In this document: positions 26,590-34,728 of the stretch, piece after piece
Position numbering within the stretch: position 1 is the first letter of the stretch
Layout: the number at the start of each line of letters is the position of its first letter
NCBI RefSeq assembly: GCF_010365285.1
Contig: NZ_CP048286.1
Span: 3,731,501-3,795,500, forward strand
DNA length: 64,000 nt
Direction: 5' to 3'
Source: Paenibacillus rhizovicinus
GTDB taxonomy: Bacteria; Bacillota; Bacilli; Paenibacillales; Paenibacillaceae
Position numbers and translations under genes: made by a program
The notes under the pieces: generated by a model
Databases searched by the model: none
Seen by the model: the letters and a program-made list of their open reading frames with translations, nothing else
What the model was told of the DNA's origin: nothing

Positions 26590-28897
26590 ACGGCGCGTCG
26601 CGATTACCGGCATGGGCATTCTCGGCGCCCTCGGCGATACCTTCGAAGACGTGCTATCCCGCATGCGGGAAGGCGAGACGGGCATCGGACCGATCGGGCG
26701 GTTTCCGACGGCCCGGCTGCACAGCGGGATCGGCGCCGAGCTGAGAACGGACAAGGCGGCGACGTTCTTCACGGAGGCGCAGCGGCAGAAGTACGATCTC
26801 TGCGCGCAGTACGCGATCATGGCCGCGGATCAAGCGCTTCGGGACAGCGGGCTGCCTCGGGGGCCGGCGAAAGGAACGCGGATGGGCGCCGCGCTCGGCA
26901 CGTGCAACGGCGGCATATTATCGCTGGAAGCGCAATGGACGGTAACGGAGCTGGATGACGAGCGGACGGGGCGCTATCCGTTCTACCAGCAGGGGGACGA
27001 CGTTGCGGATTATTTCCGGCTGAACGGACCCGTAACGACCATCCATACGGCTTGCGCGGCGAGCGGCAATGCCATCGGCTACGCGTACGACATGATTCGC
27101 TGGGGCTATGCGGATACCATGCTGGCCGGCGGTTCCGATCCTTTATCGCACGCGGTGTATGCCGGCTTCAACGTGCTGCGGGCATTAAATCCCGCGCCGG
27201 CTTCCCCGTTCGCCAGCCATTTCGGACTGAGCTTGGGCGAAGGAGCGGCGTTCGTCGTGCTGGAGCCGCTGGAGCGCGCGCTGGAACGGGGGGCGACGAT
27301 CTATGCGGAGCTGTGCGGCTACGGGCTGAGCAACGATGCCTACCATGAGACGGCGCCCGACCCGGAAGGCCGGGGAATCGGGACGGCTGCCGCGATGGCT
27401 TTGCGCCATTCGGGTGTATCCCCATCGCAAATCGAATACATCAATGCGCACGGAACGGGTACGCAGGCTAACGATCAAGCGGAGATCAAAGGGCTGCGCA
27501 GCGTATTCGGGGAACGTTTGGACGGCATTCCGCTCAGCTCGAGCAAAGCGTATTTCGGCCATGCGCTCGGGGCTGCGGCCGTCATTGAATTGACCACCTC
27601 GCTGTATGCGATCCGACATGGCCTGCTGCCGGCGACGCTGCATTACGACGAGCCGAGGGCAGGCTGCGAAGGGCTGAACATCATCGCCAACGATATGGCC
27701 GAGGGCAAGCCGCGCTTCATCATGAACAACAATTCGGCATTCGGCGGCCATAATTCGTCCATCGTGGCCAAGACAAGCTTGGCTGACGATGAAGCGGCGG
27801 TCGTGTCTGCGTATAACCCGAAACGAAGGATCGGCATCGTCGGCATCGGTGCCGTTATCGGCAGCAGCGTGCGGCAAGGGAGCGTCTCCGACCCAATTCG
27901 CCGCGCCGACCAAGACGCGGCAGAGCTGCCGAAGGCGGGGGCATGCACGTTCTCGTTGAAGGCGTTCGATCCAAGCCGGTACGAACGGCGGATGAACCGG
28001 TTGTGCCAATTCAGCATCGGCGCGGTACGGACGGCGATCGCGGATGCGGGCTGGGCTGACGGCGGGCAGGCGCTCGACGGCCCGCCCGAGCGGGCGATCG
28101 GCTTTATCTGCGGCACCTCGCGGGGAAGCACCGATAGTATCGGCAAGTTTCTGAACAGCGTGTTCATGAACGGGCCGGAATTCGCGAGCAGCATTTATTT
28201 TCCGTATACGGTCATCAACTCGATCGCCGGCAAAACGGCGGAGAAGCTGGCGCTCGGCGGCTTCAGCAGCTCGCTCAGCAGCGGCGGGGCAGAAGGCATC
28301 ATGGCCGCGGCTTATGCCTGCGGCAGCATTCGCAGCGGCGTGCACGACCGGTTCCTTATCGCCGCCGGCGAGGAACGGTCGGGCCTCTCGGAGCAGATCG
28401 ACCGGGCCAAAGGCTTGACGGAGAGCCGCTTCCGCCCGCTCGAGGGCAGCGTTTGCCTGGCTTTGACGGATTTGGATGTCGCCTTGCAGGGCGGGCAGCC
28501 GGTCATGGCGGAACTGCAAGGCTTCGGCATGGCTTATGGAGAAGGTGCGCTGGCAGCCGCCATCGATGGCGCGCTGACGGAAGCGGGATTGCTGCCGGAG
28601 CAGGTCGAAGGCGTGCTGCTCGACGGTGCGGGCCGTCCGGGCGAGTGGGAAGCTCAGCTGCAGATCGTGCGCGCGCGGCTTGCGGGACCGGACATCCTGA
28701 TCGAAAGCGTGAACGAGCGATACGGGTACGGCGAATCGGTCGGTTCCATGCTGGCGCTCGAAGCTGCCGCCGAATGGGTGAAACCCGGCGCGATGCGGCA
28801 TGTGCTGGCCATAGGCATATCGGTGAACGGCAATGCGGCTGCCGCCGTAATCGGGGCGGTCGACAAACAATCAGATGAAGCGGAGGAGATCGCATGA
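26570..28897 (+). CDS. Ketosynthase fused to a dead ketosynthase (chain-length-factor-like)
   Basis: 775 residues. The first half (1-410) is a FabF-type beta-ketoacyl-ACP synthase with the full triad: Cys162 in TIHTACAASG, His294 in NAHGTGTQAND, Lys326 and His331 in SSSKAYFGHALG. The second half (about 418-765) starts again with RRIGIVGIGAVIG but has Ser568 at the Cys position (SSSLSSGGAEG), DGAGRPG in place of the first His motif and GYGESVGS in place of the second, so it cannot condense. In type II PKS systems a separate dead KS acts as chain-length factor; here both are one chain. There is no acyltransferase domain. Overlaps the GNAT gene by 20 bases and the ACP gene by ATGA, so translation is coupled. 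Confidence 0.9.
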   Translation: MAAALDRRRVAITGMGILGALGDTFEDVLSRMREGETGIGPIGRFPTARLHSGIGAELRTDKAATFFTEAQRQKYDLCAQYAIMAADQALRDSGLPRGPAKGTRMGAALGTCNGGILSLEAQWTVTELDDERTGRYPFYQQGDDVADYFRLNGPVTTIHTACAASGNAIGYAYDMIRWGYADTMLAGGSDPLSHAVYAGFNVLRALNPAPASPFASHFGLSLGEGAAFVVLEPLERALERGATIYAELCGYGLSNDAYHETAPDPEGRGIGTAAAMALRHSGVSPSQIEYINAHGTGTQANDQAEIKGLRSVFGERLDGIPLSSSKAYFGHALGAAAVIELTTSLYAIRHGLLPATLHYDEPRAGCEGLNIIANDMAEGKPRFIMNNNSAFGGHNSSIVAKTSLADDEAAVVSAYNPKRRIGIVGIGAVIGSSVRQGSVSDPIRRADQDAAELPKAGACTFSLKAFDPSRYERRMNRLCQFSIGAVRTAIADAGWADGGQALDGPPERAIGFICGTSRGSTDSIGKFLNSVFMNGPEFASSIYFPYTVINSIAGKTAEKLALGGFSSSLSSGGAEGIMAAAYACGSIRSGVHDRFLIAAGEERSGLSEQIDRAKGLTESRFRPLEGSVCLALTDLDVALQGGQPVMAELQGFGMAYGEGALAAAIDGALTEAGLLPEQVEGVLLDGAGRPGEWEAQLQIVRARLAGPDILIESVNERYGYGESVGSMLALEAAAEWVKPGAMRHVLAIGISVNGNAAAAVIGAVDKQSDEAEEIA

Positions 28898-29217
28898 AGA
28901 ACTGGAGCACGATTTCATTGGAGGAGATCAAGGAGACGGTGAAGCAGAAGCTGCTGATCGAGCGGCTGGAGCTGGAAGACGTGACGGCGGCGGACATCGA
29001 TGACGACATGCCTTTGTTCGGAGAAGGCCTCGGGCTCGATTCGGTCGAAGCGTTCGAGATCATGGTGGGGCTGGAGGTCGTGTTCGGCGTCATGGTCGAG
29101 GGCATTGCCGCGGATCAATTGAAGGAGCATTTGTACAATGCGTCTTCCATCGCCAAGTTCATCGAAGCCAGCGTCCGGGAGCAGGCCGAGCTTCGGCCGG
29201 CGGCCGGAAGCCTATGA
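28894..29217 (+). CDS. Acyl carrier protein
   Basis: 107 residues. The phosphopantetheine site is Ser50 in EGLGLDSVEAFEIM, preceded by DIDDDMPLF and followed by helix III, as in ACPs of FAS and type II PKS. It is longer than FabC-type AcpP (about 77) by N- and C-terminal extensions. The start overlaps the ketosynthase stop (ATGA), and its stop overlaps the reductase start. It should be charged by the AcpS encoded four genes on and hold the growing chain for the ketosynthase, reductase and GNAT. Confidence 0.93.
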   Translation: MKNWSTISLEEIKETVKQKLLIERLELEDVTAADIDDDMPLFGEGLGLDSVEAFEIMVGLEVVFGVMVEGIAADQLKEHLYNASSIAKFIEASVREQAELRPAAGSL

Positions 29218-29978
29218 ACAATGAAGACGGCGCGCTGACGCTTCAGAATCGGGTTGCCGTCATAACGGGGGCTACGCGGGGCATCGGAAGAGCGGTGTGG
29301 GAACGGTTCGCGGAAGCGGGAGCGACCGTTATCGGCGTCTATGCCAGGAGCGGGGAGATTGCGGCGAAGCTGGAGGCGGAGATGGCGTCGAGGTCGATTG
29401 CCGGCCGCTTCTATCGGGGCTCGGTGGATGACCCGGTCTTCGTAAGAACGCTAATGCGGCAGGTGAAGGCGCAGTTCGGGCGCATCGATATCCTGGTGAA
29501 CAATGCCGGCATCACGCGGGATAATTTGGCCATGCGGATGACCGTCGAAGAATGGGATGCCGTGCTGCATACGAATTTGCAGGGCACCTTGCTGTGCGCC
29601 GCGGAAGCAATCCCGTACATGCGGCAGCAGGGCGGCGGCGCTGTCATTAATGTCGTTTCCGTCTCCGGCCTCCATGGCAGGGAAGCGCAGGTAAACTACA
29701 GCACGGCCAAAGGTGCCGTGGTCGGCCTGACGAAGCTGCTGGCCCGGCGTCATGCGCGGGAAGGCATCCGCGTCAACGCGGTAGCGCCCGGCATGATCGC
29801 CACCGAGATGACGGAGCAGATCCCTCCTGCCAAGCTGGATAATTTCCTCCATCACACGAATCTGGGACGCCAAGGCACGGCCGACGAGATCGCGGCCGCG
29901 ATCCTTCCGCTAGCCAGCGGTGCATCGGGTTATCTGTCCGGGCAGGTATTGCGAGTGGACGGAGGTTTTCTGCGATGA
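29214..29978 (+). CDS. 3-oxoacyl-ACP reductase (FabG-type SDR)
   Basis: 254 residues. The NADPH-binding loop ITGATRGIGRA is at 18-27, NNAG at 96-99, and the catalytic Ser149, Tyr162 and Lys166 lie in VSVSG and NYSTAK. It ends LRVDGGF like FabG. It would reduce the beta-keto group made by the upstream ketosynthase. Starts inside the ACP stop (ATGA) and overlaps the next SDR in the same way. No dehydratase or enoyl reductase is in the locus, so either the chain stays beta-hydroxy or housekeeping FabZ/FabI act in trans. Confidence 0.93.
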   Translation: MNNEDGALTLQNRVAVITGATRGIGRAVWERFAEAGATVIGVYARSGEIAAKLEAEMASRSIAGRFYRGSVDDPVFVRTLMRQVKAQFGRIDILVNNAGITRDNLAMRMTVEEWDAVLHTNLQGTLLCAAEAIPYMRQQGGGAVINVVSVSGLHGREAQVNYSTAKGAVVGLTKLLARRHAREGIRVNAVAPGMIATEMTEQIPPAKLDNFLHHTNLGRQGTADEIAAAILPLASGASGYLSGQVLRVDGGFLR

Positions 29979-30727
29979 ATGCTGCGATGAATAAGGCGGT
30001 CTTGATTACGCCATCCGGCAAGCCGTTCGAGCGGGAAGTGCTGAACGGTCTGCTGGAGCGGGGCTGTTCGGTTGCTTTGCCGGTCGCGGATGCCGAAGAG
30101 GCGAATGGGTATATGGAAGGATTGAGCGAATCGAACCGCTCGCGGTTCATTCCGTTGATCGGCGCCTCGGACGACGAGGCGGGAATCGTGGAAACGGTCG
30201 GCCGGGCCATTCGTCATATGGGCGGACTGGATATGCTGATCCACGGCGCGGCGATCGTAGACGAAGACGCTTGTTACGACGCCGATCCCGCAGCCTTCGG
30301 CCGGCAGACGTCGGCCGCGCTTCGCTCCCGCATGCTCTACAGCCGTGCGGCTGCCGCGCATATGGCTAGGGATAAGAAGGGGCATATCGCCTTCCTCCTG
30401 CTCGCGGACAGTCTGTATTACGCGGACTATCCGTCTTCGCCGGTCTTGAACCATGGCACGATCGCCATGATGAAGACGCTGGCGAAGGAGCTGTCGCCGT
30501 TCCGAATCGCGGTCAATGCCGTTACGTGCGGCTGTTATGCGGATCCGGAGGAGCGGACGGATCGGAAAGCGCTGAAGCAGAAGCTGGAAATCCATGCGCT
30601 GAAGCCGTACTTGCCGCAGCCGCAGGAGCTGGTTGCCGCTTCGCTCGACTGGCTGCTCCATGTACCCGAGCGTCTCGTAAGCGGGCAGAACATGCATATC
30701 GGGGCGGGGATGGATACCTTTATTTAA
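29975..30727 (+). CDS. Catalytically degenerate SDR (ketoreductase-like partner)
   Basis: 250 residues that align with the FabG-type neighbour over the whole length (LIHGAAIV for NNAG, RIAVNAVTCG for RVNAVAPG, SGQNMHIGAGMD for SGQVLRVDGG). The glycine-rich loop is lost (LITPSGKPFEREV), and at the Tyr and Lys positions of YxxxK my alignment puts Ser and Asn (YPSSPVLNHGTIAM). It should not bind NADPH normally or reduce a ketone. It overlaps the active reductase gene by ATGA, so a structural partner in a mixed tetramer is the simplest idea. A changed activity cannot be excluded. Confidence 0.8.
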   Translation: MNAAMNKAVLITPSGKPFEREVLNGLLERGCSVALPVADAEEANGYMEGLSESNRSRFIPLIGASDDEAGIVETVGRAIRHMGGLDMLIHGAAIVDEDACYDADPAAFGRQTSAALRSRMLYSRAAAAHMARDKKGHIAFLLLADSLYYADYPSSPVLNHGTIAMMKTLAKELSPFRIAVNAVTCGCYADPEERTDRKALKQKLEIHALKPYLPQPQELVAASLDWLLHVPERLVSGQNMHIGAGMDTFI

Positions 30728-30753
30728 CAGGTGCGGAAAGGGAGGCGTGACAG

Positions 30754-31143
30754 GTGATTCTAGGTGTCGGCATGGATCTCGTGGACATCGACCGGTTCCA
30801 TAAGATGGCGAACGAGAATGAGTGGCTGTCGGAGCGCTTGTTGACGGACAACGAAAATATGGCTTTTATGGCGCTGACCCATCCGCATCGCCGCGCGGAA
30901 TGGCTCGCCGGCCGTTTTGCGGCTAAGGAAGCGCTCATGAAGGCGCTCGGCTTGGCGCTGCCGAAGGGGATCGGCATGCGGGATATCGAGGTGCTGCCCG
31001 ATCACTGGGGCAAACCGGTGATCGTGCTGTCTCAGGCCGTCCACAGGCAAATGAACGTCCCGTACGTCTGCCATCTTAGCATTACTCATACGGCAACGAC
31101 TGCTGGGGCGGTCGTCGTCGTCGAGCAGAGGATGGACGTATGA
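30754..31143 (+). CDS. acpS: Holo-ACP synthase (4'-phosphopantetheinyl transferase)
   Basis: 129 residues, normal for AcpS. The metal-binding Asp lies in GVGMDLVDIDRF, Glu in AGRFAAKEALMKAL, and HLSITHTATTAGAVVVV closes the fold. It transfers phosphopantetheine from CoA to the ACP serine. GTG start with AAGGGAGG eight bases before it. A dedicated copy inside the operon argues that the local ACP is the intended partner and that the operon forms a self-sufficient acyl-building unit. Its stop overlaps the next start by ATGA. Confidence 0.93.
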   Translation: MILGVGMDLVDIDRFHKMANENEWLSERLLTDNENMAFMALTHPHRRAEWLAGRFAAKEALMKALGLALPKGIGMRDIEVLPDHWGKPVIVLSQAVHRQMNVPYVCHLSITHTATTAGAVVVVEQRMDV

Positions 31144-32081
31144 TCGCAGGGAGAGGGGGGCAGCCGGAGCTTGTTGCGGGTAAGATGCGCTATCCGTTGG
31201 CGTGCCTGCTGCTGTGCGGACTGATGATCCTGACGGCCTGCAGCCCAAGCAGCGCTTCGAACAGTCTCTCCGCTGCGAAGGAAGAGACGAATCCGTTCGT
31301 CGTGACGACGGCGAAGCGATCGGTTACGGATGCGGAACTGGCGGCCTTGCCTCCGGGGATGAGAGCCATTCATGAGCGGGGGAAGCTGCGGGTCGCCATG
31401 CCTTCAGCCGACCGCAAGCCGTTCTTTTACCGCGATGACGGCGGTCGTCTCGCGGGAAGCGACGTGGAGCTGGCGGCGGATGTCGCGGCCCAAATGGGAG
31501 TGGATGTCGAATACGTGCGCACGGCATCTTCCTTCGATGAAGTCGTGAACCAAGTGGCTTCCGGGCAGGCGGACATCGCCTTGTCGAAGCTCAGCGCAAC
31601 GCTGCCCAGGGCGCAGAAGGTGATGTTCTCGAATCCGTACCTGACGCTGCATCAGGGCCTCCTGCTGAACCGGCTTGCCCTGGCCCGGCTAGGCTCCGCG
31701 AGCGCGGACCCGATGGAGCATCTCCGTCAAACGGATATTCGAATCGGCGTCATCGCCGGCACATCGTATGTCAGCTATGCGGGCCTGTTGTTTCCGAAAG
31801 CCCGGATCGTCCAGTTTCCGACTCCCCAGGAAGCGATGAATGCAGTGCTCCGGGGAGAGGTTGCGGCGATCTATTACGACGAGCTGCAATTGAAGCAGCT
31901 GATTACGGACAATCCGGGCGACTCCATCGACCTGCAGCTGCACATCATGCAGGATCAGGTCGATCTGATCGCGGTGGCCGTGCCGCCGGACGATGCGCAG
32001 CTATTGGCGTGGATGAACTTGTATTTGCAAACCAATCAGGCGCGCATCGACAGCCTGTTGAAGTATTACGCAGTGAAATGA
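31140..32081 (+). CDS. Polar amino-acid-type solute-binding lipoprotein (orphan)
   Basis: 313 residues. A lipobox LTAC lies about 20 residues after the internal Met at 31185, so either ATG 31140 (overlaps acpS) or 31185 may be used. The mature part is SBP_bac_3: GKLRVAMPSADRKPFFYRDDGG, GSDVELAADVAAQMGVDVEYV, QADIALSKLSATLPRAQKV, GVIAGTSY. No amino-acid permease or ATPase follows; the operon ends here. A second orphan binding protein at the far end of the NHLP locus from the one at 15227. A role in sensing, immunity or amino-acid capture is possible. Confidence 0.85.
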   Translation: MIAGRGGQPELVAGKMRYPLACLLLCGLMILTACSPSSASNSLSAAKEETNPFVVTTAKRSVTDAELAALPPGMRAIHERGKLRVAMPSADRKPFFYRDDGGRLAGSDVELAADVAAQMGVDVEYVRTASSFDEVVNQVASGQADIALSKLSATLPRAQKVMFSNPYLTLHQGLLLNRLALARLGSASADPMEHLRQTDIRIGVIAGTSYVSYAGLLFPKARIVQFPTPQEAMNAVLRGEVAAIYYDELQLKQLITDNPGDSIDLQLHIMQDQVDLIAVAVPPDDAQLLAWMNLYLQTNQARIDSLLKYYAVK

Positions 32082-32319
32082 GCATACGCCGTATGGAGAG
32101 GGCATCCCGGTTTTACCTATCCGAGAACAACGTTTGGTTGTGCGAGTGCGTACCGTGGTCTTATATATCCGTCGAGGAAGGCACCTAGCGTCGAGGTATC
32201 TTTCTTTCTGTCCGTTTACCACGCATTCGTTTAGCCCAAGCAGCCCAAGCAAAACGCGCGCCGTTTGAATTTGCTACCATTACGGAACTAGGTGAAGTGA
32301 CCGATCGGAGGGGGATCTC

Positions 32320-33021
32320 TTGTCCAAACCAGGCGTTTCCATTATTACGTGCACGAATCACCCCGACTTCTTGATGAACATCCTGAACAACTACCGCAAC
32401 CAGCGTTACGCGCGCAAAGAATTGATCATCATTATTAATAAAGACAGCATTAACGCAAAGGAATGGCGGCGCAAGGCCGCCGGTTATCCTCATGTAACCA
32501 TCTACCAAGTACCGGAGCGAATCTCGCTCGGCCAATGCTTGAACTGCGGCATCTGCAGAGCCAAATATCCGCTCATTACGAAATTCGACCACGACGATTT
32601 CTATTCGCCGTACTATTTAAGGGAGCAGGTCAATGCGCTCCGGCGCACGCGAAGTCCGGTTGCCGGCAAGCACGCATGCCTGGTCTATCTGGCTGCCAGC
32701 AAGAAACTGATCATTCGATCACCCAGGGAAAGAAACCGGTTCGTTGGCTTCATTCAAGGCGGGACGCTCTTGTTCCGCAAGCGTGTCACCCGGAACGTAC
32801 GCTTCTCGGATATCTCTCTTGGCGAAGACGTTAAATTTCTGCGCGATTGTACGCGTAAAGGCTATTCCATCTACGCCACTTCTCCCTACAACTACGTCTA
32901 TGTCCGCAGAAAAGATAAACGCACCCATACATGGCGAGTGCCCGACCGCCGCTTCTTGGCCGGCAGCCGGCCCGTCGCCGTGACCGAGCATTTCCGCCGC
33001 CTCGCCGTGCGTAAATATTGA
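32320..33021 (+). CDS. Glycosyltransferase family 2-like protein
   Basis: 233 residues. A GT-A fold start (GVSIITCTNHPDFLMNILNNY, then KELIIIINKD) and an acidic metal-binding motif KFDHDDFYSPYY fit family 2 glycosyltransferases. LLFRKRVTRNVRF and LGEDVKFLRDC follow, as in enzymes that choose acceptor positions. No membrane segment; cytoplasmic. TTG start with GGAGGGGG upstream. It stands alone, tail to tail with the PHP gene 13 bases away and without a clear terminator. Similar small GT2 proteins are common near spore-coat genes in Bacillota, but the target here is unknown. Confidence 0.8.
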   Translation: MSKPGVSIITCTNHPDFLMNILNNYRNQRYARKELIIIINKDSINAKEWRRKAAGYPHVTIYQVPERISLGQCLNCGICRAKYPLITKFDHDDFYSPYYLREQVNALRRTRSPVAGKHACLVYLAASKKLIIRSPRERNRFVGFIQGGTLLFRKRVTRNVRFSDISLGEDVKFLRDCTRKGYSIYATSPYNYVYVRRKDKRTHTWRVPDRRFLAGSRPVAVTEHFRRLAVRKY

Positions 33022-33034
33022 ATCGGCCGGATGC

Positions 33035-33838
33035 TTAGATGAGCACTAGCTGCGGAACACGATTCCGAAATTGCACGACTTCATGAATGCCGTACGATTT
33101 CAGCAAGTCGAGCGCCTGGCCGAATCCCTGTTCGATGCTGCCGACCCGATGCGCATCCGAGCCCAGCGAGAACCGTTTCCCTCCCAAATCCAAGTACATC
33201 TCGATCAAATAGGCGTGCGGATGGATCCACCCTTGCCGAAACAGTCCGGTCGTATTCAGCTCCAGCACTTTCTCCTTGCGTATGATCGTTTTGAACAAGT
33301 CGTAGAGAATCGAGCGGCAGCGCTCGTAATCCGGGACGCCGACCATCGTCTTCGTATAACGGGCGACGTAATCGAGATGGGCAACCACATCGTAATTATC
33401 CATCCGTTCGACGGCTTCGCAGACATGTGAGAAGTACTCTGTCAGAATGCGATCCATCGGTTGGTTGACAAAGGCTTCCTCCGAATAATCGACCACGCCG
33501 TTATTATGAGCGGAGAGAAGAACAAGATCGAAGGAATAGCGCTCCAGATAATGATTGATGGCTTCGTGATAGTCCTGCCGGTATCCGACCTCGATGCCTT
33601 TCCGAATTTCGATATCATGCGTTTGACGCAATTCGGCTACCTCGCGTTCATAGCTGTCCATATCGATCAGGATGTCTTTCTTGAAAAACTTGCAGTCATA
33701 ATCGAAATGATCCGTCGTCACGACAGCTGGCTTGCCAAGCTTTACGGCATGGGCAACGATATTTCGCAAGGGTTCTTCCGAGTCAGGCGAGTAGCCGGAA
33801 TGTACGTGCTGATCCACAATCGTTTTGGGTACTTGCAT
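33035..33838 (-). CDS. PHP-domain phosphoesterase (histidinol-phosphatase type)
   Basis: 267 residues. Metal-binding motifs of the PHP family: DQHVHSGYSP at the start, VTTDHFD, the glutamate of RKGIEVGY, LLSAHNNG, VVAHLDYVARY and the final FSLGSDAHRVGS. This is the HisK-type class, which hydrolyses phosphomonoesters. Last gene of the minus-strand transport operon, 30 bases after the DeoR-type gene. Because of that context it more likely acts on the imported compound than on histidinol phosphate. Confidence 0.88.
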   Translation of the reverse strand: MQVPKTIVDQHVHSGYSPDSEEPLRNIVAHAVKLGKPAVVTTDHFDYDCKFFKKDILIDMDSYEREVAELRQTHDIEIRKGIEVGYRQDYHEAINHYLERYSFDLVLLSAHNNGVVDYSEEAFVNQPMDRILTEYFSHVCEAVERMDNYDVVAHLDYVARYTKTMVGVPDYERCRSILYDLFKTIIRKEKVLELNTTGLFRQGWIHPHAYLIEMYLDLGGKRFSLGSDAHRVGSIEQGFGQALDLLKSYGIHEVVQFRNRVPQLVLI

Positions 33839-33868
33839 GAACGTAAACCTTCCTTCGCGATGATTCCC

Positions 33869-34648
33869 TCAATCAGCCACTACCCAATCAATGCCGGAAG
33901 AGGTGAGTTTTTCTTTCCACTCAATCGGGGGATCTATATTGCAAATGACGCAATCGATATCATTATACTCCGCATACGTGTACATGGATTTGACGTCGAT
34001 CTTCGAATGATCGATCACGACATGCACTTTATTCGAACGCTGGACCATCTTTTTCAGAAAATTGCCCTCATCGATGTCATAGGTGGTAATGCCGTCGGCG
34101 ATCGAATAACCGTTCGCGCCGATGAAAGCCTTATCGATATGGAATTTCTCCAGCAATTCGATCGTCATCGAGCCCGATGCAAACATTTGATCCGTGTCGA
34201 TCTCACCTCCGAGAAAAATAAGCTTTCCCGTGAAATACCCGGACTTCTTCCGCTCGATGAGACTATTCAATACCTGGATGCATCCGGTGATGATCGTCAG
34301 GTTCTTCTTGTTGAATAAATGGTTGGCGATTTGAATCGTCGTCGTACCTACGCCGAGCGCGATCACATCGTAATCGTTGATCAGTTCAACCGCCTTCATG
34401 CCAACGCGCTGCTTCTCCTCGATAAAGACGGAGTTGCGATCGCTATACGGCGCTTCGTAAAGGGTGAAGTTCGGCTTGATTCCGCCCCCGTGCACGATAA
34501 TCAGCTTATTCTCCCGGCTTAATACGTCGAGATCCCGGCGGATCGTCACTTTGGAAACATTCAATTGTTCGGCGAGTTCGTTGACCGTTACTCTGCCCTT
34601 GGCATTCAATTCCGCCAAAATCATGCTCATTCGTTCAACCTGCAGCAC
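33869..34648 (-). CDS. DeoR/GlpR-family transcriptional regulator
   Basis: 259 residues. The N-terminal DeoR HTH (VERMSMILAELNAKGRVTVNELAEQLNVSKVTIRRDL) is followed by the DeoR sensor domain with GVGTTTIQIANHL, FLGGEIDTDQMFASG and DKAFIGANGYSIADGITT. Members usually respond to phosphorylated sugars such as glycerol 3-phosphate and repress uptake and catabolic genes. GTG start. It lies in the Ugp-like operon between two PHP phosphoesterases, so autoregulation of that operon is likely. Confidence 0.92.
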   Translation of the reverse strand: MLQVERMSMILAELNAKGRVTVNELAEQLNVSKVTIRRDLDVLSRENKLIIVHGGGIKPNFTLYEAPYSDRNSVFIEEKQRVGMKAVELINDYDVIALGVGTTTIQIANHLFNKKNLTIITGCIQVLNSLIERKKSGYFTGKLIFLGGEIDTDQMFASGSMTIELLEKFHIDKAFIGANGYSIADGITTYDIDEGNFLKKMVQRSNKVHVVIDHSKIDVKSMYTYAEYNDIDCVICNIDPPIEWKEKLTSSGIDWVVAD

Positions 34649-34677
34649 AATGCTTCACCTACTCCAATAATGTAATC

Positions 34678-34710
34678 AACCCGAAATACAGCCGATCTGC
34701 ATTTCGGGTT
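34678..34710 (-). terminator. Hairpin between the PHP and DeoR genes
   Basis: AACCCGAAAT pairs with ATTTCGGGTT, with inner CA/TG pairs. There is no clear T-run on the minus strand (GATTACATT), so it is probably a partial terminator that lowers expression of the regulator and the second PHP gene. Confidence 0.5.
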
Positions 34711-34728
34711 GATCTACAGATCGAACGA

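Noticed and set aside
26570-30727. Ordinary fatty-acid synthase cluster
   Set aside because: No fabD, fabH, dehydratase or enoyl reductase; the ketosynthase is fused to a dead copy; and the set is joined to a GNAT next to RiPP precursors.
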